6,794 nucleotides of DNA from Planctomycetales bacterium (GTDB lineage: Bacteria > Planctomycetota > Planctomycetia > Pirellulales > UBA7805): NCBI GenBank assembly GCA_011772275.1, contig WVZU01000330.1, forward strand, positions 1-6,794, read 5' to 3'. The notes under the pieces are model-generated. The model worked only from the letters and a program-made list of their open reading frames with translations, ran no database searches and was not told the DNA's origin. The position numbers were made by a program, and so were the translations under genes. Of the stretch, positions 1 through 4,900 are shown piece by piece. Within the stretch, counting starts at the first letter, position 1. The number at the start of each line of letters is the position of its first letter.

Positions 1-1
1 G

Positions 2-457
2 ATCTGCATTTCCTACAAGGTGATGTACGACGCGCGCGAGTCGGCAAATGCTTATGTGGTCTGGCAGGATTGCCACCACGAGACGGTTCGCATGGTCCCC
101 GGCCTGGTACTGGCCTTTATGGAGACGATTGTCCTGGCCGCCATCAGCGTCGCCATCTCCACTCGCCTCTCCATGTTGGCCAACCTCACGATCTGCACGG
201 CGATTTACGTCGTGGGGCACTTGCTGCCTTTGCTGGTGCAGTCGGGCGTGGGCGAGTTTGCGATTGTGGAGTTTATGGGTCAGCTATTCGCTACGATTTT
301 GCCTGTGCTGGAACATTTCAATATCTACGGTGCCGTGGCCGCCGGCAAAGAGGTGCCGTTAAGCTACCTTGGCTGGGTCGGCGTCTACACGCTGGTCTAT
401 GTCACGATCGCCATGCTGCTGGCGCTGGCCCTCTTCGACGATCGCGACCTGGCGTGA
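2..457 (+). CDS. ABC-2 type transporter permease, C-terminal part (5' truncated)
   Basis: This is the C-terminal 151 residues of an integral membrane protein. The reading frame is open from the first bases, so the gene starts upstream of the window; the internal GTG-ATG at 20-25 is unlikely to be the true start. Four hydrophobic segments are visible: around MVPGLVLAFMETIVLAAISV, TICTAIYVVGHLLPLLV, FMGQLFATILPVL, and the final LGWVGVYTLVYVTIAMLLALALF. The protein ends in a short charged tail, DDRDLA. The membrane layout and the ending (short loop, last helix, then an acidic/basic tail of RDLA type) fit ABC-2 family permeases common in Planctomycetes, which work with a cytoplasmic ATPase usually encoded next door. 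The substrate cannot be told. The gene converges on the minus-strand lipid A operon and is followed by an intrinsic terminator. Membrane-protein status is clear; the ABC-2 assignment rests on family resemblance. Confidence 0.72.
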   Translation: MCISYKVMYDARESANAYVVWQDCHHETVRMVPGLVLAFMETIVLAAISVAISTRLSMLANLTICTAIYVVGHLLPLLVQSGVGEFAIVEFMGQLFATILPVLEHFNIYGAVAAGKEVPLSYLGWVGVYTLVYVTIAMLLALALFDDRDLA

Positions 458-531
458 CCGGTGGCAAGCGAAAAGTAAGAGGAGGGGCAATCGGGTCGAT
501 TCGGCCTGCCACGTCCGAACCCGCATACCGT

Positions 532-567
532 AAAACCGCCTGGCGTTGCCTGGCGGCCGGTTTTTTT
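532..567 (+). terminator. Rho-independent terminator after the ABC permease gene
   Basis: An outer stem pairs AAAACCGCC (532-540) with GGCCGGTTTT (one bulged C), an inner GGC/GCC stem closes on a short loop, and a run of seven T follows (561-567). It lies 75 bp after the permease stop codon. On the opposite strand the same hairpin is followed by TTTT, so it may also stop transcripts from the convergent oxidoreductase gene ending at 647. No gene is visible in the rest of the 458-646 gap; it also holds a small perfect hairpin at 601-613 (TTGCC/GGCAA, 3-nt loop). Confidence 0.7.
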
Positions 568-646
568 GCGGGATGGCGGGTCCTGGGGCCTGTCGCGGCT
601 TTGCCGTCGGCAACCAGACCGGTCCGCCAGGAAACGGCATGGCAGG

Positions 647-1804
647 CTAACCGGCTCGGCGATCCCCCGGCACCTCGGTGTGCCAATGCGGCGGTCGGAT
701 GGTGATGGGGGGCAAGGCGGCAAAGGGACCGCAGCGGCCGTCGGGACGCCCGTCCCAGGCATGCCCTGCAATGCTCTCCAGAACCGCTTCGCAACAGGCA
801 ACGGCTTTTTGTCCGGCTGAGCCGGTCACGCGGGGGCTGCGACCGGTTTCGATGCAGTCCGCAAAATCCTCCAGTTCATCCAGCAGCGCATTACCCGGCT
901 CGACACCAATCTCCTCAAAGGGTAGATAGTGCTCAAATAGCTCAGCCTTCGCTCGCTGTTTCTCCTGGACAGTCATCGATTCCGGATCGGGGAGGTCTTC
1001 ACGCAAGGATTCGCTGGCGCGGACCACCGTCGCCGAGTGCTCGGCAAAGTTCATGGTCACGACTGCCTGGGGACACCAGACCTGCATCTCTCGCGTCTGT
1101 TGGTAGCTGACACGCGAAGCGGTCAAATGCGCAACGCAGCCATTGGCAAACGTGATCCGCACGTCGGCTGCGTCTTCGTGCTGGCCCATCACGCTCACGC
1201 CCAGCCCGTCAAAACTCACGGGTGGGCTGTCGACAAGCGATAAGATCAGGTCCAAATCATGAATCATCACGTCCAGGACCACGCCGATGTCGACGGATCG
1301 AAACGAGTAACCGCTAAATCGTCGCGCCTGGATGAATTTGGGTTCTACGATCTGCTGGCGGACGGCGTTGAATACGGGATTGAATTGTTCGACGTGACCA
1401 ACCTGCAGGACACGCTTGGTCGCTTCCGCACAGGCCACCAGTTGACTGGCCTCAGCGGCGTGGGCAGCCAACGGTTTTTCGATCAGCGTATGAATTCCGC
1501 GGTTCAACAGCTGGACGCCAATCTCGCCATGATGCCGGGTGGGTGCAGCGATCACGGCGGCATCGATGCGGTCCAGCAGCGTGTGGTGGCTGGCATGGGC
1601 CTCCACCCCCAGTTCCTCCGCCAGGCTAGCCGCGGCCTCCTGCAGCGGATCGGCGATTGCGACGAGCTGGAACGAGGGCAGCCGGCTGGCGAGTCGAGCG
1701 TGGATGCGGCCCAGATGTCCGGCGCCGATGACGGCGAGGCGAATTTTCGAAGTCACATTTATGGCGGCCGGCGAGATAACGGCCGGCCTCTGCAGTTTCG
1801 TCAA
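647..1804 (-). CDS. Gfo/Idh/MocA-family NAD(P)-dependent oxidoreductase, GnnA-like (putative UDP-GlcNAc 3-dehydrogenase)
   Basis: This is a 385-residue cytoplasmic oxidoreductase. An N-terminal Rossmann fold carries the nucleotide-binding GAGHLG (27-32) and an acidic residue ending strand 2 (D52 in IADP). The family EKP motif is at 109-111. The C-terminal alpha/beta domain has GHVEQFNP (136-143) and DVMIHDLDL (178-186), where D178 and H182 match the usual catalytic Asp/His positions. The GHxEQFNP and MIHDLDL pattern resembles sugar-nucleotide 3-dehydrogenases of the GnnA type, which oxidise UDP-GlcNAc at C3 so that GnnB can aminate it. Location fits: the gene overlaps the lpxA stop by 2 nt (TTGA), so the two are probably translated together. 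The start is uncertain. TTG at 1804 gives the overlap, but an in-frame GTG at 1756 gives MTSKIRLAVIGAGHLG, a typical family N-terminus (369 residues). Neither has a strong ribosome site. Family is certain; the substrate is inferred and another sugar substrate is possible. Confidence 0.85.
   Translation of the reverse strand: MTKLQRPAVISPAAINVTSKIRLAVIGAGHLGRIHARLASRLPSFQLVAIADPLQEAAASLAEELGVEAHASHHTLLDRIDAAVIAAPTRHHGEIGVQLLNRGIHTLIEKPLAAHAAEASQLVACAEATKRVLQVGHVEQFNPVFNAVRQQIVEPKFIQARRFSGYSFRSVDIGVVLDVMIHDLDLILSLVDSPPVSFDGLGVSVMGQHEDAADVRITFANGCVAHLTASRVSYQQTREMQVWCPQAVVTMNFAEHSATVVRASESLREDLPDPESMTVQEKQRAKAELFEHYLPFEEIGVEPGNALLDELEDFADCIETGRSPRVTGSAGQKAVACCEAVLESIAGHAWDGRPDGRCGPFAALPPITIRPPHWHTEVPGDRRAG
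1766..1788 (-). promoter_or_regulatory. Perfect GC-rich hairpin at the lpxA/oxidoreductase junction
   Basis: GGCCGGC (1766-1772) and GCCGGCC (1782-1788) form a perfect 7-bp stem around a 9-nt loop. It lies between the TTG start candidate (1804) and the GTG start candidate (1756) of the oxidoreductase, 12-35 nt past the lpxA stop. No T-run follows, so it is not an intrinsic terminator. It could affect translation or mRNA stability at the junction; its function is unproven. Confidence 0.45.
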
Positions 1805-2607
1805 GCGGCTCGACGGCGTTCCCGCGAACGCCCGTGTTTACCTTCCTGCTGGTTTTGGATAAAGGTTAGCAGTTGATTAACCCGCGGTATCAGCTGATCA
1901 TTGCCTCGCAAAATTTCCCGCGCATGGTCCAACCCCACCTTGGCGCGGTAGATCAGCCGATGCGCCTCGGCCAGACAACGTATCGATTCGGCCGAAAACC
2001 TGTTTCGTTTCAGGGCCACGATGTTAATGCAGCGAGGTCGGGTCGGCTGCCCTTCGGCCAGCATGAAAGGAGGCACGTCGTGCAGGACGCGGCTGAGCCC
2101 ACCCACAAAGCTGTAGCTGCCGATCGTGGTATAGTGGTGAACGCACGCGTTGCCCGACAGCGACGCGTAGTCTTGCACATGTACATGCCCGCCCAGCAGG
2201 CATCCGTTGGCCATCACGATCCAGTCACCCAGGCGGCAGTCATGCGCCACATGGCAGTTGGCCATCAGATAATTATGGCTGCCGATGGAAGTGATCCCAT
2301 CCTCCTTCTCCGACGCTCGGTTGATCGTAACCCCTTCGCGGATCACGTTGTGGTCCCCTATCTCGACTCGCGTGTCACTTCCCTGGTAGCTGACATCCTG
2401 CGGTTCGCCGCCAACCACGACGCCGGGGTAGATCTTGTTGTCCTGGCCAATCGTGACATGTCCGGTCAGCGTAACGTGGCTCAACAGGCGGGTACCGCGC
2501 CCAATACGCACGTGTGGGCCAATCACACAATAGGGGCCAATTTCGACCTCCGTATCGATTTCCGCGCGCGGGTCTACCGCGGCGCCGTCGGCAAATAAGG
2601 TAGACAT
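1801..2607 (-). CDS. lpxA: Acyl-[ACP]--UDP-N-acetylglucosamine O-acyltransferase (LpxA)
   Basis: LpxA catalyses the first step of lipid A synthesis: cytoplasmic transfer of an R-3-hydroxyacyl chain from acyl-carrier protein to the 3-position of UDP-GlcNAc, as a homotrimer. The 268 residues (E. coli enzyme 262) begin with hexapeptide repeats forming a left-handed beta-helix (about 10-185) and end in a helical domain with INIVALKRNRFS, the usual LpxA signature. The catalytic His is H122 in VAHDC (E. coli H125); H119, H141 and H157 match E. coli H122, H144 and H160, and QD at 70-71 matches the substrate loop. G170 occupies the hydrocarbon-ruler site (E. coli G173), which suggests a long acyl chain. 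The C-terminus is unusually basic (RSRERRRAA). It starts at ATG, with GGAG 9 nt upstream. It follows lpxC by 54 bp and overlaps the downstream oxidoreductase, consistent with one operon. Confidence 0.96.
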   Translation of the reverse strand: MSTLFADGAAVDPRAEIDTEVEIGPYCVIGPHVRIGRGTRLLSHVTLTGHVTIGQDNKIYPGVVVGGEPQDVSYQGSDTRVEIGDHNVIREGVTINRASEKEDGITSIGSHNYLMANCHVAHDCRLGDWIVMANGCLLGGHVHVQDYASLSGNACVHHYTTIGSYSFVGGLSRVLHDVPPFMLAEGQPTRPRCINIVALKRNRFSAESIRCLAEAHRLIYRAKVGLDHAREILRGNDQLIPRVNQLLTFIQNQQEGKHGRSRERRRAA

Positions 2608-2616
2608 AATCTGCAG

Positions 2617-2620
2617 CTCC
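2617..2620 (-). promoter_or_regulatory. Ribosome binding site of lpxA
   Basis: GGAG on the minus strand lies 9 nt before the lpxA ATG (2605-2607), supporting that start over longer readings. It sits in the 54-bp lpxC-lpxA gap, which also holds a tandem GCGAGAT pair just upstream. Confidence 0.55.
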
Positions 2621-2661
2621 GTATCCGATCTCGCATCTCGCAGACCGCCGACGATCGCGCG

Positions 2662-3540
2662 TCAAGCCGACAGTCTTCGGGGCTCCATTTCCACTGCTTC
2701 GTTCAGCAGCGCCTTGACCAATTCGGCATTCAAGCGGTGTCCGCTACGGTGAGCGACGATTTTTCCGACGATCCGGCAACCTGCCAGCGAGAGGTCTCCC
2801 ACAATATCCAGGATCTTGTGCCGCACGCATTCGTCCTCATACCGCAGTTCGTTTTCGATCGGTCCTTCCTGGTCAAACACCAGCACATCGCTGGGCTGCA
2901 CCCGTTGGCCAAAGCCCTGCGACAGCAGCCACTTGGCTTCCTGGTCCAGCATGAACGTACGACAAGACGCCAGCTCGCGACAAAAAACTTCCCGGTCCAG
3001 AGAAAATTCCGCCGTCTGCCGTCCAATCGCCGGCGTGGCGGCCGCGTAATCCAACCGGTAACGGATCGTTGTGGTGCCATCCTGTGACGGCTGGGCCTCG
3101 ATCCAGTATTCGCTGTCACCCAACCGGGTCACCTGGCGAACGATCAATTGCTGGCGAAGGGCATCTTGCGCGACCAGACCGGCCACTTGCAAAGCATCGA
3201 CGAACTGCTGGCTTGACCCGTCACAGCCGGGCATCTCGGTCTGGTCCACCCAGACCTCGCAGTTATCAATGCCCAGTCCGGCCAAGGCCGCCAGGATATG
3301 TTCCACCATCTCAATCGTCGCGCCATCTTTAGACAAACTTGTCCGCCGGGGCGTTTCGATGCGGTTGGCCACCAGCGCAGGAATGCGTACGGGGCTCGCC
3401 AGATCATGACGTACAAACACGATTCCGCTGTCGGGCGGGGCCGGCCGGAACTCGACACAAACGTCAATCCCGCTCCAGTAGCCAAAGCCACGGACCGTCG
3501 CCCTGCTTTCGATCGTGTGCTGTCGGGTCGTCAAGTTCAA
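2662..3540 (-). CDS. lpxC: UDP-3-O-acyl-N-acetylglucosamine deacetylase (LpxC)
   Basis: LpxC is the zinc-dependent deacetylase that removes the N-acetyl group from UDP-3-O-acyl-GlcNAc, the committed step of lipid A synthesis in the cytoplasm. All active-site elements are present over 292 residues. Zinc ligands are H81 (in MVEHILAALAGLGIDN), H241 and D245 (in RHKILDIVGDL), corresponding to E. coli H79, H238 and D242; the general base is E80 (E. coli E78), and H268 in RSGHRLN matches E. coli H265. T195-F196 match the substrate-binding TF of E. coli. There is no C-terminal FabZ fusion of the kind seen in Bacteroidetes. The start is TTG (3538-3540): the frame is open back to a TAG at 3598-3600 with no ATG or GTG, and alignment with E. 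coli supports this region. A second TTG, two codons in, is also possible. The Shine-Dalgarno is weak. It lies 89 bp after ompH. Confidence 0.96.
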   Translation of the reverse strand: MNLTTRQHTIESRATVRGFGYWSGIDVCVEFRPAPPDSGIVFVRHDLASPVRIPALVANRIETPRRTSLSKDGATIEMVEHILAALAGLGIDNCEVWVDQTEMPGCDGSSQQFVDALQVAGLVAQDALRQQLIVRQVTRLGDSEYWIEAQPSQDGTTTIRYRLDYAAATPAIGRQTAEFSLDREVFCRELASCRTFMLDQEAKWLLSQGFGQRVQPSDVLVFDQEGPIENELRYEDECVRHKILDIVGDLSLAGCRIVGKIVAHRSGHRLNAELVKALLNEAVEMEPRRLSA

Positions 3541-3584
3541 CGGAAAGGCCTGGTCACGGGTAAGACATCCAGAACAAACCGCGG

Positions 3585-3608
3585 AAAACGGCGCTTTCTA
3601 AGCGGCCG
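3585..3608 (-). terminator. Weak terminator or attenuator between ompH and lpxC
   Basis: On the minus strand, CGG and CGCTT pair with AAGCG and CCG across a 3-nt loop (one bulged C), followed by four T (complement of 3585-3588). It lies 21 nt after the ompH stop and 44 nt before the lpxC TTG. The short T-run suggests partial termination, which would make more ompH than lpxC message. It could also be an mRNA-stabilising 3' structure. Confidence 0.4.
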
Positions 3609-3629
3609 GCGTTCAGGCCCAGCGCCCGA

Positions 3630-4295
3630 TCAACGCCGAGGCGGCAGGACACCCTGCTTGCCCCCTACGCGTGGTGCCGGTACCGCGGGCCTGGCACCAC
3701 CATGCAGGGCCTTCAATATCCAGGGGGTGATATCCAGTTGGGCCGCGTTGTAGACGATCGGCCGGCTCATCCCCTTCACCACTTCTTCCGGTCGATGGCT
3801 GTCGATCTCGTCGCCATTGAACTGGACAACCAGTCCAATCCCGTTTTGCTCGCAATAACGCTTGGTCTCCGTCTGGATCTCGTAATAGACATTCCAGAGA
3901 ATCTGCGATTCCTGGTTACGAATGTCTTTTTTTAGTTTGTTGGCCTTCACCGTCCAGTCCGCCTTCATCCGTGTAATCCGTTCCTCCAGCTGGTTGTAAT
4001 CCGATGTGCCCGGATTCAGCTCGCTTAGCTGCTTGTCCATTTGCACAATCTGATTCCGCTCGTCCTGCAATTCCTTGCCGGCGGCTTCGAACTGCTTTTT
4101 CATCAGCTCCATCGAACTCTTGAAACGCTGGTGGTTCTCCAGGATGTACTTGATGTCGATCACCGCCATGCGACTGGGTGGAGGACCAGCGGCAACCTGT
4201 CCCCAGCCGGTGGCCGAGTACAGCCCAAAGGTGCTTAGCGAAAACAGAAGAAACAGACGGGTCGTCCGCGATGCGGAGAAGAGGCGATTCAACAC
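3630..4295 (-). CDS. OmpH/Skp family periplasmic outer-membrane chaperone
   Basis: This Skp/OmpH family protein is expected to bind unfolded outer-membrane proteins in the periplasm. The 221 residues begin with a signal peptide (basic start MLNRLFSASRTTR, hydrophobic stretch 13-28, likely cleavage near 33-37). RMAVIDIKYILENHQRFK (42-59) is the conserved first strand and helix. A long charged helical region (about 60-150) forms the coiled-coil tentacle. IGLVVQFNG (153-161) and the closing LDITPWILKAL (187-197) form the rest of the core. The last 24 residues are a Pro/Ala/Arg-rich tail that looks like low-complexity extension. GTG at 4295 is chosen because AAGGAG sits 8 nt upstream; a GTG at 4304 is in frame but overlaps that site. 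The coiled-coil layout is typical of planctomycete OmpH proteins. It is probably the first gene of the ompH-lpxC-lpxA operon, as in many Gram-negatives where skp adjoins lpx genes. The family is clear; the exact client proteins are unknown. Confidence 0.88.
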   Translation of the reverse strand: MLNRLFSASRTTRLFLLFSLSTFGLYSATGWGQVAAGPPPSRMAVIDIKYILENHQRFKSSMELMKKQFEAAGKELQDERNQIVQMDKQLSELNPGTSDYNQLEERITRMKADWTVKANKLKKDIRNQESQILWNVYYEIQTETKRYCEQNGIGLVVQFNGDEIDSHRPEEVVKGMSRPIVYNAAQLDITPWILKALHGGARPAVPAPRVGGKQGVLPPRR

Positions 4296-4303
4296 GTGTA
4301 GCA

Positions 4304-4309
4304 CTCCTT
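4304..4309 (-). promoter_or_regulatory. Shine-Dalgarno site that sets the ompH start
   Basis: AAGGAG on the minus strand lies 8 nt before the GTG at 4293-4295. The alternative upstream GTG (4302-4304) overlaps the site itself, so the downstream GTG is preferred. This is the best ribosome site in the operon. Confidence 0.7.
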
Positions 4310-4320
4310 GCTAGCTAAGA

Positions 4321-4372
4321 TGGTCTTCCCTGACCACGTGAATCTGGAATGTGGTGCCGCTCTGGGGCGGCA
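4321..4372 (-). promoter_or_regulatory. Hairpin-rich leader of the ompH-lpx operon
   Basis: Two perfect hairpins are visible in the region before the ompH ribosome site: a 6-bp stem TGCCGC/GCGGCA with a 6-nt loop (4355-4372), and a 5-bp stem TGGTC/GACCA with a 6-nt loop (4321-4336) ending 11 nt before AAGGAG. An alternative stem ACCAC/GTGGT (4333-4337 with 4351-4355) uses part of the second one and one base of the first, so two folds compete. This could be regulatory, but no known riboswitch class is recognised. Confidence 0.35.
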
Positions 4373-4417
4373 GGCAAGTTCGACGCGTAGTCTGCACGGG
4401 GCGAAATTTGCGGCGGT

Positions 4418-4446
4418 ATTGTGTCGACAACTGCAAGCCGCGTAAA
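4418..4446 (-). promoter_or_regulatory. Candidate sigma-70-type promoter of the ompH-lpxC-lpxA operon
   Basis: On the minus strand, TTTACG (4441-4446, 4 of 6 matches to TTGACA) and CACAAT (4418-4423, 4 of 6 matches to TATAAT) are separated by 17 nt. A transcript would start near 4411, giving a leader of about 115 nt before the ompH GTG. Two A/T tracts upstream (4483-4490 and 4494-4499) could act as an UP element. Planctomycete promoters are poorly defined, so this is a tentative call. Confidence 0.3.
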
Positions 4447-4490
4447 GGCCAGTTTCCCCCTTTTCCGAGAAACAATGGCTGGTTTTTTTT
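4447..4490 (+). terminator. Orphan plus-strand terminator-like hairpin
   Basis: GGCCAGTTTC pairs with GAAAC and TGGCT (two bulged A, one wobble pair) around a 12-nt loop, followed by GG and eight T (4483-4490). It has the form of a plus-strand intrinsic terminator, but no plus-strand gene is visible upstream of it; the nearest gene, ompH, runs the other way. It also overlaps the upstream edge of the candidate ompH promoter. Confidence 0.35.
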
Positions 4491-4493
4491 CGC

Positions 4494-4520
4494 AAAAAAC
4501 ACCCGCCCGGGATACGCGGG
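4494..4520 (-). terminator. Orphan minus-strand terminator-like hairpin
   Basis: On the minus strand, CCCGC and GCGGG form a 5-bp stem with a 9-nt loop, followed by TG and six T (complement of 4494-4499). It lies about 380 nt past the M28 peptidase stop, which has its own nearer terminator candidate. It may be a back-up terminator insulating the ompH promoter, or the end of an unrecognised short transcript. No convincing coding gene is visible in 4521-4857. Confidence 0.38.
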
Positions 4521-4857
4521 GGCCGCGCGAACAGTTCACGGCAATCACCGACCGAGGCGGCGGGACAGCTAGCAGCGGTGGCGGGGAAGGGAAAGGGTGC
4601 GGGTTGACCGTCCGATTTTTCGTGAGCGGATCTGACCCGCGGGCAGCGCAACGGCACAGCAGCGTCGCGGGAAGATGAGGGGGCAGCCAAAACGGGTGGG
4701 TCGAACGGAGCTCTGGCGCCGGGAACAAACAGCTGGCCAACGACCGGCCAGTCCCGGCCTGAGGGTACCACCGCAGTTGAGATACGCGGGGCATCTTCCG
4801 GCGATCGGCTGCCAGCCCTGCGGACCGCTGGCGGATGTCGCACCGCGCTGGGCCGGT

Positions 4858-4892
4858 AAAAACGCTGGACTTTGCCCGCCAAGCCACTCCAG
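4858..4892 (-). terminator. Candidate terminator of the M28 peptidase gene
   Basis: On the minus strand, CTGGA pairs with TCCAG (4888-4892 with 4865-4869), an inner CTTG/CAAG-type stem with one bulged A closes on GCGGG, and CG plus five T (complement of 4858-4862) follows. It starts 8 nt after the TAG stop at 4901-4903. An asymmetric GTGG internal loop makes it only moderately stable. Confidence 0.45.
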
Positions 4893-4900
4893 ATCCCCTG

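Noticed and set aside
397..801. Minus-strand open frames spanning the permease/oxidoreductase gap
   Set aside because: They overlap the 3' ends of both real genes and the intrinsic terminator, and have low-complexity Arg/Pro-rich translations with no domain.
1259..1876. Plus-strand open frame (205 codons) opposite the oxidoreductase gene
   Set aside because: Antisense to a gene with clear Rossmann and EKP motifs; the composition looks like a shadow frame and no ribosome site or domain is seen.
1873..2598. Long plus-strand open frame (241 codons) opposite lpxA
   Set aside because: It is fully antisense to a well-conserved lpxA, shows no recognisable domain, and is explained by codon bias of the hexapeptide-repeat gene in GC-rich DNA.
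2628..2641. Tandem GCGAGAT repeat between lpxC and lpxA
   Set aside because: Only two 7-nt copies; too short to separate from chance or to assign a role.
4419..4430. Inverted repeat TTGT/ACAA around CGAC as a possible operator for the ompH promoter
   Set aside because: Only 4-bp half sites; its overlap with the candidate -10 is suggestive but it matches no operator I can name.
4431..4450. Sigma-54-like promoter (TGGC ... TTGC) upstream of ompH
   Set aside because: The GG and GC elements are 4 nt farther apart than the fixed sigma-54 spacing allows.
4289..4887. Two overlapping minus-strand open frames (about 190-197 codons) filling the gap between the M28 gene and ompH
   Set aside because: The translations are Pro/Arg/Ser-rich without domain, signal peptide or good start site, run across terminator-like hairpins and the candidate ompH promoter, and two frames are open at once, as expected for chance in GC-rich DNA.
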